Assembly: GCA_947568835.1 (NCBI GenBank)
Contig: OX387604.1
Span: 19,249,076 to 19,313,075 of the forward strand
Direction of reading: 5' to 3'
Length of the DNA: 64,000 bases
Source of the DNA: Protonemura montana
Taxonomy: Eukaryota; Arthropoda; Insecta; Plecoptera; Nemouridae
Shown here: in pieces, positions 36,158-47,599 of the stretch
Position numbering within the stretch: the stretch's first letter is position 1
Layout of the letters: each line of letters starts with the position of its first letter
Notes under the pieces: generated by a model
Told to the model about the DNA's origin: nothing
Databases searched by the model: none
Seen by the model: the letters and a program-made list of their open reading frames with translations, nothing else
Made by a program: the position numbers and the translations under genes

Positions 36158-39100
36158 GCAGGTGAGATGGCTGGTCCACCGGGGGCCGACTGCTCCCGGC
36201 TGGGTGGCCTAACAGAAGAAGGCACCGTAATATCCAACATGCCGCTTCTATTCGCTGATGGCTTTCCAACGTGCCTGGAAACCATGACCGAGTCCCAGCT
36301 GGAGAAGTTTATCCCATTCATGATTCACTGCGCTCTTGGGATCAACCCTTATGACAATGAAGCCATCGTAGATGTGCCTAGCTGGTGGCCATGTACAATC
36401 GCTTTCAAGTTTCCTCTCAGACGGCCAGCTTGCTTTACTACCGGGGGGGTAAGTACTTTCCTTTACACTGCCTGCAGCCCTAGAACCTTAGTACCTCTCA
36501 CCTTAGATAAAGGACAATTGGCAGCTGCTATTTGGTCTTGCTTCTTGGCAAATTTGATCAAGGAAGGTCTTGATGTCTACAGGTATTAATTAATTAACCA
36601 ATTGCTAGGGATGTTATTATTTAAGATATATCACACAACTCTAGGGTTGTGGGAATCATACTTTTTCACTTAAACCACACCACTTACCACACCTTGCCAT
36701 TTTGAATCTAACGGGACTTGATGCATATCAATGTATTGCTTCATAAAGATGTCTAGTTTTGTGTTCAAACTTACAATTTAGCTTCTCATAGAAAATATTT
36801 TCTTAATAAACTCCTAACTTAGGCTTATTAATTATTTGCTTGAAATTTGTTGATTAGTCTTTGGATTTTTCTTTGTTTGTTTGCACAGAAATGGGCGAAG
36901 TCTCTCAGGTCGCTGGTAAACCGGTGTTACGTCCACCACGAATGCCAGTTCATGCTCAATTTCTCGGACGAATTGGTCACGACCCCAACCTCACTCATGA
37001 AGTTTGTTGACCTCTGTGATGGGACTACGGAGCTTAGAGACAAAAGGACCGGCAAGCTGTTAGTTACCTTCCGGAACGAAAACAGAGTGAGTTTTCCAGT
37101 TTAATTCTCTTTAAATTTAGAGTTTCTTTTAGTGTTCAGGCTTTTGGTTTATAGTTTTACTCAGAGGGCCGGCGTTAATGTAAGACTTTCTGATGAGCAA
37201 ACAAGCCGGCAACACGTGGTGACAGTAGGTGCTACCCGACGGCATTTGCGGCCATACAAACTAATTGAAAGGCCACGCTTTAACGAAGGGCACCCCTATA
37301 AATTATGCTTGTGTACCACAAAAAAATAATCGATTCGTTCTCAAAAAGAGCGCTTGATAAGGTCAGAAAAAACCAGATTATTGTGCATATTTGAATAGTT
37401 TTGGATGACCATTTCGTCCACCCAATGTGCCATAGGCTTTAAATAAATTTCAATGTATGTATTCAAATTTTGTAATGTGTCCAACATTTTCATTGCTGTA
37501 GTGCTATTAGTACTGTACTAGAAATATGCTCATAGTAAGAAAAAAAATGTTATAAAATTCTAGTGAAGTTACAGTCTTAAGCGCAAACCATTTTTAAGCG
37601 GTGGGGAATCTCTGAAAAATACTGAAATTATATTTTTAAACTAAAAATGACTGACTCTATGACAAAAACTATTTTAACAATCACTGTGACTTCATCTCTG
37701 GTGGACCTACTTCTTCGTCGGTAAAGTAGTGATGTAAGACTCTTGTATCAGGTGCTTACTCAGGTCTATATCTAGGTTTACGGGATACAACTAATCGGCC
37801 AAACCACTTGTCCGATCGCGACGAAACAAAAACTAGGTAACTCATCACACTATTGGCAACCAATTGAAGATTTTTAAAATCAAAAATATTATTTTGTCTT
37901 ATAATAAATCGAGTTGTAAAAAAACTTGTTCAAGGTAGTTTTCCTGTGATTATCAGAAAAAAAAACGGAGTTTTTGTAGCAGTTGTGGATCTCAAATTTC
38001 TTCAATCTGTTAACACTACCAAACTACACATAAAAAAAATACTGAGCCAACCATTTTGAAAAGCCTCCCTTATTAGTTGTATCCACTTTTAATGTTGATT
38101 TTTTAGAACGGATTTTCCAGAAAATGTGCACTCATGAAATTGTTTTAGTTGCCAAAACAGTTTTTACGAACCCGAATAAAAGAATATAAAATACCATTTT
38201 GTTCCTTAGATCCCCCCCAAAAAAGAAGATGGAGGCAATACAGCCCCCTTAACAGCCCTTTTTCGCAAAGGGATTTTAACTTAGCGCTAGGCCCCTGACC
38301 TTACCCAAAACCTACATGGTTTGGGATACTCTGAAATATTTTGTGATCATTAATTACTTGACTACGTCATGCTCACAGCCTCAAAACCAGTCTTTTGTTT
38401 TCTTTTGGAAATCATGACAATGTGTTGGGAACTTCTACTTTTCTTTTGGAAATCGTGGCAATGTGTTGGGAACTTCTTGTTTTCTCCTTGAAATTATTGA
38501 GATGTGTTGGGAACTTCTTGTTTTCTCCTTGAAATTATTGAGATGTATTGGGAACTTCTTGTTTTCTCCTTGAAATCACTGCGATGTGTTGGGAACTTCT
38601 TGTTTTCACCTTGAAAATATGGCAATGTGTTGGGAACTCCTTATTTTCCTTCAAATTATTTGGTTGTTTTTTTCAGGCCTACGACAAAATACCAGAAAGC
38701 CCTAGAAGACACATGCAGCTCCTTCCTCGAACGCCTCGATCTGACAAACCTCCTCTCTTCACTGACATTTACCTTTGCGAGAGCTGCGATGCCGAGTTTG
38801 AAACCCTCGAACAAGTCAAGGTACACATTCTGCACGGACATACTTTAGTCTAAAATAGCATAAGATATCTTATATTAGTATGAGATATCCTATATTACCA
38901 TAAGATATCCTATATTAGCTTAAAATTGCATTTATTAGCATAAAATTGGATTTTTAGCATAGGGTAGCATTAATTTAAATTAATTGTATTTGTTAAAGTG
39001 TTTTACCAATTAAAATCTACTGGTTTACACTGCAGTTCAGTTGGTTATTAAATGAGATATATTAAATAAGATCTATTAAATGAGATCTACTAAAATCAAA

Positions 39101-42100
39101 TTTAAGTAATTGGTTTTTAGTGCGGTTTCTCACTAGAGAGGATTAAACAATATGTATTAATTTTGGTATTGGGAGAAAAAAAAACTTCTGGCAGAAGAGG
39201 AATTCTCCAAAAATAATTTTAAGCAAAATTGCACTGAGATGAACACAGTTAATCAAAGTTTTTCGAAGGTAAACGAAGTTTGGAATCAAATATGATTAGA
39301 ATAGAAAACCAATTTTTTACACAACATTGTCGACACCTTTCTCTTTTTTTGAGTCCAACAGCAGCTCATTTTGAGCCAAGGGCTGTTCCCTGGAATTATT
39401 TTTGCCACAATTTTTGCCATCCTGTCTAAAAATCTCTGTCTTCAAGTGGGTCCAAAAAGCAAGTATGTGTCTGTGGTGATAACGAAATAAACCAGGCCGG
39501 TGTGTCAAACTTCAACCGTCGCTATTTGGTCCAGTTTTAATTGCTCATCGTTAAATAAAAAACTAATTTTGTCTGTGGATGGAGACTTATCGATTAGCTT
39601 TTTAAAAAACATTGAAATTCCAAAAATGACGACATTTTTTTCTTGTTTGGTGATAATATCTAAGGGAAACCCCCTAATCTAGCTCGATAAGCAAACTGCA
39701 ATAAAAACAATCCGCAGCCTATGCACTTGTGTTACACTCGTAGACAGAGTGACAAATTATGACAGGGTCTTAAGTATGCTTATTCATTGCATCTGGGTAC
39801 AACCCCGTTGATTGGTTGCATTCTGAAAGTTTTATATTGAATAATAATAGATATCAGTTGTTTATATTAAACTTTCTTTGGATGTGGTTCTCATAGGTTC
39901 ATCACATGCTTAGGTAATTTGTATTTAAAAAAAGATATCTTGACCAAAACAAAAAAAATCATAATTAAAATAAAAAAATGAAGAAAAAAAAATGGGGTTT
40001 AAATTCAAAGATCTCATTTAAACAAAATAATCTCGTGTAGATTAAGTTAAAAAAGTCTGATTTTAATTCAAAAATAGCAACCCTGATTTGTTGATAATGT
40101 TAGCATAGTTTGGTCAAAGTCCTTGTTGCTTGAACTGGCTGGAGCAGGCATTGGGGCCTAACTAGGTTCTAAGTGGAACCATCTCAAGCTAATAGATTGG
40201 TCTGTTTCAAGCTGTTCACATTTTCACCTTTCTAAACTGTTCCGTTAATTGAGAGTGTTTGGTAGAAGAGGCTGCTTTTGTTGCTCTTGACATTCAAGCA
40301 TCGTGGCAGAATTGCACTAGTGAGAAGTAAGCATGGACACTTGTGCAATTAGAGCTACGCACTCGCCACGAGCAGGGAGATCAATCTTTGGACTCTGCAT
40401 GGGCTACAAGACTTTCTGGCTCTCACAAACCAGGCTCTTAAATAGTTTGCACTTAAGATGCACAAAGAACTGGCACTTTTCAAGAGCTCTGAATCGTATG
40501 AAATTCAATGGGTCAAAAGCCAAGGGCTTGAAACCAAATAAAACGGAGCAAAACCATATGATACTGAACGCTCGAATAATAATATGATGTTTTCTATGAG
40601 CATAGTTGGGGAAGGATCTTTTAAAAAGATCGCGATCGTGCGATCGCGATCCTTTTTTAGTGATCTTCGAACTGATCGCGATCTTTTTTTTGTGTAACAC
40701 GATCTTTTAATTTGATCGCGATCGAATTTTTTACGATCTGCATCCGATCTGCATCAAAGATCATTTTAAAAGATCATTTTAAAAGATCGTTTTAAAAGAT
40801 CAAGATCGTTTGCACAGTCGTTCCTTTTTTTATGTTTATTGTTGAACAACACTTGGCAATTGAAATTTGAGTACGATCGTTTCATTTCCATAATCATTTC
40901 TTGCTGGGTTGTTGGACAAAAATGTACGCTGAAAACCCATTAGCCTCAACTCTCTCGTCCGTTCCATGTAAATCGTAGGCGACGATCGAAAATATTGAGT
41001 CTAGGAATTCTTATTTCGAACAGATACTAACACGGGTATTAGCACTTAGCAGTAAGAGATGTGTTTGCATTTTTGAATCGAGCTTTAGCTGGATAATGGC
41101 GATTGATTTATTCGGAATGAGCTGTGTGTGCGCTCAGAGGCGAATCTAAGACTCAAAACGCTGTCAGCAAACCTTTCCAATGGGCCCTTGTTGGTAGGAG
41201 GGGGGTAGGGGGGGGGGGGGTTTAAAAGATCCATTTCAAAACGATCTTCCCCAACTATGCCTTGTATCGGTAAGGTAGTCATTTGGCGGCCATCTTTCAC
41301 GCAGAGACTGTAACATTCACGTTCTCTCTCTAGCAATAACCTACACTCAACGGTTTTACTTTTATTAGTTTTATTGATCACATGATTTTTTTTCGAAAAC
41401 AATCTTTTAAACGATCTTGATCTTTTATAGAAACGAATTTGAATTTTGATCGTAAAAAAAAAAACGATCTCAAACTTCGATCTTCGATCGCGATCGTTTT
41501 TTGACGACGATCTTGATCTTTTTAAAAGATCCATTTCAAAACGATCTTCCCCAACTATGCCTATGAGTTATATTCATAATAGACCCACAGCTAATCTGAT
41601 GTGATAATATTAAGAAATATTTAACTTTTAAGAATGCAACAATTAAACATGTTTTTAAATGTATGTCTCTATTTTTTCCCTTTTTAATACACTTGAAATA
41701 ATAGTGAGTGATAGCAGCAAAAATTAGTATTGAAGAAATGGAGCTTCCAAATAGAAATTATTAGATGTGCCCCTGCTGCACCCAGCTGGTAAGGGTTGTG
41801 AATGAAGGGATTTTAGTGATGAAAGTATTGCAAGTTGATTTGTATGCTCACAGTCTAAGCAAAAAAGAAGGACACTTTTTTTTTGTAAATTTTTATCTTT
41901 CCTTGCAATGCAACAGATATTTTATTGCATTTCTTGTTACAATATTTCTTTTTTATTATATTAGTAATACACATGAGTCACTTGTGCTTTTTCGAAGTAT
42001 CAAACACTTTTCGTGGTACAACTAAAAACCGGTTATACAAAATCTGAAAATTTTCGTAAATTTAGCATAGATACAAAATTATTTAACCTATTTTTCTTAA

Positions 42101-45100
42101 AAAAAACACATAGTGACTAATTTGGGTACACAGAAATGTTCTCTGCAAATCTGGTTTAAATTGGAGCAAAATTTTCAGTGAACAAAAACGTAAAAAATAA
42201 AAAAAAAATAATAGGAAACACTGAAGTGACTTTTGCTTGGTGAAATCAAAGATTTTGCTACGCTCATCAATTTGTATTTATTTATTCCATTTTCCCTCAT
42301 ATTGATGCACATGTACAGGTTGGTTCTGCTTGAAAACTAATCCAAACTCATTAAATTACTTATAGAGTATTCCTTCAAAACCAGATCAAAAGATTTAAGA
42401 TTGACTGACAAGAGTTACTTATTCTTTGGTCACCTGTGTAGATAATATCTTCACAAATTTGGAACTGAAAAATTTAGAACACAAAATTGAAGAAAATGGA
42501 CTGTTCGATCACATATTAATTATACTTTCATTGGATGTTATGAAGTTATTCAGCTTTTTGAGTCCGAAAGTATAAATAGAAGGTGTTCAAACAAAGAAAA
42601 AATTAGGTCAAAAAGTTCAATAATGACAAAATTCACCCCCAAATGGCGCAAAATTTTCTTGCGGATGACGCAACCTACACTTCGCAAAGGAAAATGTCAA
42701 TTCCATGACAGTTTAAAAATGTTCAGTAAAAAATTGTCAAGTATCACATACTTTATTGACTTATTTTATGGCGCTGTTAAACCAATTTCAGATGCCGAGT
42801 TTCGGACAATTATAGTTTCATACAAATTTACAAAAGAGATGAGGGAGATTTCTGTGTTGAGAGTGAATTATTGGTAGAATAATTTGGTATTGGTAATATA
42901 ATTGTTATGCTATTAATATTGGTAGGAAATTTCATTCACCTCTCCAATGATTCAATTTCTTTGCCTGCTTAAATATTTTTTGGTTTGAGACTTGTTTTGA
43001 GTTTGTTATCACGGATATTATGTCGTCTCTGCATTGGCTTGGATTATTTGAATTTGTTCACGAAGTTGTTTTACTGTGATCTTTTACATGATAAACAGCA
43101 AGCTGCCTGCTTGCAAAGAGATAATTATTTTTTGTGCGTATGTTCAGGGACCGTGTTTCACTGACTGCAATTTATTCACGAAATTAACTATTCTAGAACT
43201 CTTCATAATTTTGGCAAAATGTAGGTCCTAAAACACTAAAATAAAATCACATGGTTCTAAAAAAGAAAACGTGTTTTCTGCTGAAAGTTTGCAAAGTTCA
43301 TTGCCTTACAGTTTTTTTTATTGGTGGATTCTATATTTTAATCACTTGCGTCAGACTGCAATTGGTCTCATGACCACAACATCAGATCGCCTTCTCGCAG
43401 CTGACTGCCAGCTAACTCGGGTCGAAAAATGATTTTCTTTTTTTTTCGATCTTCCACCTCCTCACAAATGGAGCAATAACTTTGCCGCAGAAACAAATAT
43501 TTGGCGCGATTGCCTTTGCAGGATACAACAAGACTTGCCGTTTCCTAGCTATTCACTATTTCTTTAATGATTTTTTTTTAAACAATTTCAATTGTCTTGG
43601 TGTTTATTTTACATGTCTTGTGAAACTTCCAGAAACTTTGAAGGTCTATTATAATTTTTTAATATAATGAATTGACTAAAATCATCATCTTGGTTATGAC
43701 AAATATCAATACAAGACCTCCAAACTGGGGTGTAGAGTGAGAGTGATTGACTTCTCGAGGCCTCTGGGTGGGCAGGGAAATAAGAATTATTACAACTATA
43801 TGAATATGTGCTGTGTATCGCATTATGTATTGCGCGACTGAGTGGTATAAACAATTTTGTTTAAGTAAACGTAATCTCACATATCCTGTTGCTTATGACC
43901 GACGCCCGGCGTCGCTTAGGGCGCCTCAATGGGCACATTGATGCCCAATGATGCCCGGCGCTCCAATGTCTTTTTCCTGGACCGCGACTTTTGTTACCAC
44001 TTCAGTCTTGTTCTGTCATTTTTATGGGTCGATAGTGACTTTTTGTACCTCGTTTACATTGAGAATACCTAGTCTAGTATGTATCATACTTGCACTATTT
44101 TATCAGCTGGTGCTAGGCACAAAGGGTAGCGGCTCATGAGACTAATGAAGAGAAGTAGATATCCGAAGCAGCGTTAAACAGTAGGTAACAGTGCCGCTGA
44201 TTTTGTAGTCAATTAGCGAACATTTTTGAGTTTTCAAACATCCGAAAAGGTTCGAAAATAATATCTTAAAAACTGTAAAAACACACAGATGCTTGCAGGA
44301 TGCTAGATGCCATGGTACAAGCTGTGTCTGGTAAGGAACCTTTGTTACATAAACAACAATGTGCTGGGTCACGTATTGGATGGGTGACCATCAGACATAC
44401 AGCGAGTTATGTTTGTGAGAGAGGTAGGAGGGATAAAAGTTGGTACAGCAACTTCACTCGCTTTGCTTATCAACCTCTCGACAGCATGGATTTGTGGAGG
44501 AATCCTGTTGTTCGCATTGTACCGTCCTTCAGAAGGAACATTAAGCCGGTGTTCCCCTTTGGTGCTCTTCAACAGGAGTAGGGTACGTGCCGGCACTGGA
44601 TTTCTGCACTTTCCTTCAAGACTAGGTTAGATTAATCATCATCCTCATCATCCTCATCGCCATCCACTCATTCCCCGTCGCTTTTAGACCAGTGTCACAT
44701 GGCCCGTTGTCAGAACAGTGCGACATTAAATCCAGCTAATCAATCATTAACCGTCTTACTTCTCCCGACCCCTTTGAGTATGTGGATTCTCCACTCACAA
44801 CATTGCTGGATGTTGGGTTGCCATGAGCAAGGGAGGACGAAAATATGAGCCGTGCAAGGGGCGGAGTTTAAAAGCGAATAATGCCAGGGCGCAGAATACT
44901 TACTTGAACGCAGGGGATAGGAATATAGAACGCAGCGTATGACCCTTGCAACGCTTGATAAATTAAAGTGAATCAGGGGACGAGAAAACGGAGGCACAAT
45001 TTATATTGCTAGAGGTGCAGTTTATGAGATGATTGATAGACATATAGATAAGTGGAAGTCTATGTTTATGTTTCAGAGTCACGAGTTGGTCTGCCACAGT

Positions 45101-46446
45101 CACAATGAACAGGAAGAAGAAGAAGAAGGAGAAGTTGCCAGCACCGTGGGGTGGCCAGAAGCTCTGGACCAACAGGGACACTTCCTGGGCCGCCTGGGTT
45201 TGACAGAGCGGACTTTCAACAGTTGCGGGGCCCTTGGCTTGGTTCCCAGGCCTGGTGGCTTGCCCAGCCATAGCCCCCGGCGTCCTGTGGCTAAACGCAG
45301 CCGGCAAGGCAGTCTCAGCTTTGCCAAATGCACCAGTGTTCCCGTCTCTTCCCCCATGGGACGTGCCCTACTCCGACAACATGCTCGATCGCTGTTTACT
45401 GTCAGCCACTTGCTTGCCGAGCGCACTGAAAGATACTGCTCCAAGCCATTCACCTTGAATGCCCAGAACTCAAGGCCCAGCAACACTAGGAGCCGCTGTC
45501 TTCGACAGAACAGGCACGAGAGATGGGTGCATTCATACTCATTCTCCGTCAGTGAGCGCAGGCAGAGATTTGCTACCATCGATACTGGTAGGATATTGTC
45601 CCATGATAACATCGAGACTGCAGGATATTGTACCATGCTAATATCGATACTGTTGGATATTGTTCCCACCAAGGCAAACTCTGGAAGTTCTCAAAATGTT
45701 CTTAACTTCAAGTCCAGAGACTTGGACTACTAAATAGATTGCTCCTTTTTTCTGTGTGTATGACTCAGTCAGAGCTCTTATGCGAAGATGTCTCCAATGT
45801 CTTGGAAAATAGATTTTCTTTCTGTCGAGGGTTGCGTAGGGATTAACTAATTCTCTCGTTTCCAGGCTTGGATCGTAGATCGAGACACTTGCTGGCACGT
45901 TGCAAGGCTCTGAAGATCGTACTTGAGCGTTTGACAGAGCTGGAGGTGGCCCAACCTAAGAGACAAGCAGACCGAGTAGCTGACCGGGAAGCAGACCGAG
46001 AAGCCCGACTGCAGGCGATCCCAGTGATCGATCTGTGCCTCTCTTCTGACGAAGAAGCACGTCCACGATCTCCAGAATGCAAGAACGTGCTTTCATCCTG
46101 CATGCCTGGCGTGCCCAGCGTGCTATTGCACCAGCTTACATATGCACGCTCCAACCGGCCATACTGCCTGGATCGGTCACCCACCACTCTCACCTCAGAC
46201 AGTGTGGTGCATTTGAAAATAGAGCCTCTGTGCATTCAAAAACGGGTGAAGACCACTAATGGGGGGCCCTCAGAAAACAGGGTGCTCACAGGTGCGTTTC
46301 TCAGCCGCAAGCCTTCGGCCCATAAACTGTTCCATCTCCTAGAACCAGGCTCTAAAGGAAAGTTAAAAGAATTAAATTCGATTAAGAAATCAACTTGTGT
46401 AACGCCCAAGGTCAATTGGAGATTAAAATGTGGCGAACCGAGGTAG
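36158..46446 (+). CDS. NRF1-type DNA-binding domain protein with a C2H2 zinc finger (5 exons, 5' end uncertain)
   Basis: Exons 36158-36448, 36889-37086, 38677-38820, 45077-45587 and 45866-46446 (stop TAG) join in consistent phase, giving about 574 codons. Exons 1-2 resemble the DNA-binding/dimerisation region of nuclear respiratory factor 1 (NRF1/Ewg/P3A2): PLLFADGFPTCLETMTESQL, FIPFM, a WWP motif, then KWAKSLRSLVNRCYVHH. Exons 3-4 join into a C2H2 finger, YLCESCDAEFETLEQVK|SHELVCH (CX2CX12HX4H), followed by an acidic Glu run, a Ser/Arg-rich stretch and a basic C-terminus including a helical LLARCKALKIVLERLTEL. A nuclear DNA-binding transcription factor is inferred. ATG 36167 (MAGPPGADCS) or ATG 36119 could be the start, but 36158 also follows a good acceptor (tttttgccag), so 5' exons may be missing; the basic region that precedes this domain in NRF1 was not found. 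The 6.3-kb intron 3 holds a GATC element. Confidence 0.6.
38401..38646 (+). repeat. 41-bp minisatellite, 6 copies, in the NRF1-like gene intron 2
   Basis: Six head-to-tail units of 41 bases (TCTCCTTGAAATTATTGAGA then TGTGTTGGGAACTTCTTGTTT, with substitutions) end 30 bases before the acceptor of exon 3, so they run close to the polypyrimidine tract and branch-site zone. Confidence 0.9.
38821..38853 (+). CDS. Read-through extension completing an alternative C2H2 finger
   Basis: If the donor at 38821 (AAG|GTACAC) is not used, exon 3 continues for VHILHGHTLV and a TAA. This supplies two histidines at the same spacing (C-x12-H-x4-H) as the spliced form, so a shorter isoform ending in a complete finger is possible. 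The GTACAC donor is weaker than GTAAGT/GTGAGT sites elsewhere in the gene, which makes retention plausible. Confidence 0.3.
   Translation, partial: VHILHGHTLV
40601..41559. mobile_element. hAT-like GATC-saturated miniature element, copy 3 (reverse orientation)
   Basis: Ends CATAGTTGGGGAAGGATC and (inverted) CCCCAACTATG. Flanks TCTATGAG (40593-40600) and CCTATGAG (41560-41567) match at 7 of 8 bases. Relative to copies 1 and 2 it is inverted: its left half matches their right half reverse-complemented. An internal duplicate of the terminus (GATCCATTTCAAAACGATCT...CAACTATGCC) lies at 41229-41262, just after a G run, suggesting an internal rearrangement or a second inserted end. It sits in intron 3 of the NRF1-like gene. 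There is no transposase. Confidence 0.85.
41568..44280. other. Intron 3 remainder of the NRF1-like gene, nothing recognised
   Basis: AT-rich intronic DNA. No exon joining exons 3 and 4 was found, and the phases of those exons (0/0) agree without one. Short open frames here are not protein-like. Confidence 0.4.
44287..44680 (+). mobile_element. SINE-like element with TCATCC tail
   Basis: Candidate short retroelement. It has a 5S-rRNA-like string (TTGGATGGGTGACCATC at about 44376) and a conserved-looking string of invertebrate SINEs (CCGTCCTTCAGAAGGAACAT, then TAAGCCGG, at about 44521). It ends in an ATCATCATCCTCATCATCC-type simple tail at about 44635-44665. The open frames across it are chance. 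No second copy was found in the window to confirm it. Confidence 0.4.
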
Positions 46447-47465
46447 TAATGTTTTAAAATTTTGTATCGATATTTAATTTAGCTATTAGACTATTAGGTG
46501 ATTTGGAGATTATTTTATATTTATAGGCACTCAGTTCTTCCAGTTTGGATGGCAGGTTTAGAGAGAATTCAGGGAGAAGCCATCTCCTTCTGTACAGGCT
46601 TCTTTCAGAGCTGCTAGCTTAAGTTAACATATCTTCTTATCTCAGAATCGTACTGCTGACTTGTTGCCATAAAAGATCTCGCAACATCGAATACACTTCC
46701 GGTATCTAGTTCTTGCAGTTGACTTAACATGCTTGCAAATTATTTTTATATACGTTTGCTAAACGTTGCTGATTTAATTATTAAATTGTATTTTTTGCTA
46801 AAAAAACAACTTCGAACAAGTAAACATCTCAAGACAGAACCAAAAAGCACTGGGAAATGCAGCAAGATTGTTGGCCTAGCAATACAATCGAGGCTCTAGA
46901 TGGATATTACAGTGGGGAAATCTTGGTTACTTTGTGTGTTTTTTTACTAGGTTGTGAGACTAAGGGCCAGTTTGAAAATGGCACATTTATAGATTTACAG
47001 ACAGTTCACAAACAAAACACATTTTCTGACTGGCAACAAATTAACGGAATGTTAGGTTCTTAAAGGGCCACTGAAAAACCAACTCTAATGGCCAATTTAA
47101 CAATGGCTACGTAATGGCACAATGCACGGCTAAGATGTAAATACAAGTATCATGGAGATGATCTTTAGCCCGAGGTTAATGTTAAAGTGTCCCTTGGTGC
47201 TTTCTTTTGCTTGTGGTATGACTTGACGACTTACGTCCTGTGCAATTGCTAGCAAGCAATCAGAGGTTTTTTCGGAGAGGTGGAGATGCAGATCTGTTGC
47301 TGATCTGGAAAATGTTACGCTTGAAGAAAAAAGGATTTGTTCTGGTAATCGAGGATGTTCACACCTTGCCTTGCACCTCTCCTTTAAAAAAAAATATGGA
47401 AAGGAGAAAAATAAGATGTTTACGCAAGTCATTATCATCTAATGTACTGAAATCCTCTCAAGAAT
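46447..47465. other. Intergenic, nothing recognised
   Basis: Follows the stop of the NRF1-like gene; it probably includes that gene's 3' untranslated region. No gene or clear repeat was seen. Confidence 0.4.
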
Positions 47466-47469
47466 TCTG

Positions 47470-47545
47470 TGTCCAAGTAGCTCAATTGGTTCGAGCAGCA
47501 CGTGCTATTGGTGGAGATCGGGGTTTTAGTTGTCGTTGGGCATCA
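47470..47545 (+). repeat. Degenerate tRNA-like sequence (possible tRNA pseudogene or SINE head)
   Basis: The segment reads GTCCAAGTAGCTCAATTGG with TTCGAGCA after it, closely resembling a tRNA D-arm / A box. About 35 bases later GGGGTTTTAGTTGTC resembles a damaged B box (expected GGTTCGANTCC). The anticodon arm is unclear and the B box is broken, so a working tRNA is unlikely. Confidence 0.4.
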
Positions 47546-47599
47546 ATTATTGAGAGGGTAAAAGTGTTTCTAATAATTAAATACTTTGAACATTGCAAG

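Noticed and set aside
44300..44581. 93-codon frame as a gene
   Set aside because: It coincides with a SINE-like unit ending in a simple-sequence tail and has no family resemblance.
45100..45672. 190-codon open frame on the minus strand
   Set aside because: It is the antisense shadow of exon 4 of the NRF1-like gene; the plus frame joins its neighbours in phase and encodes the rest of the zinc finger.
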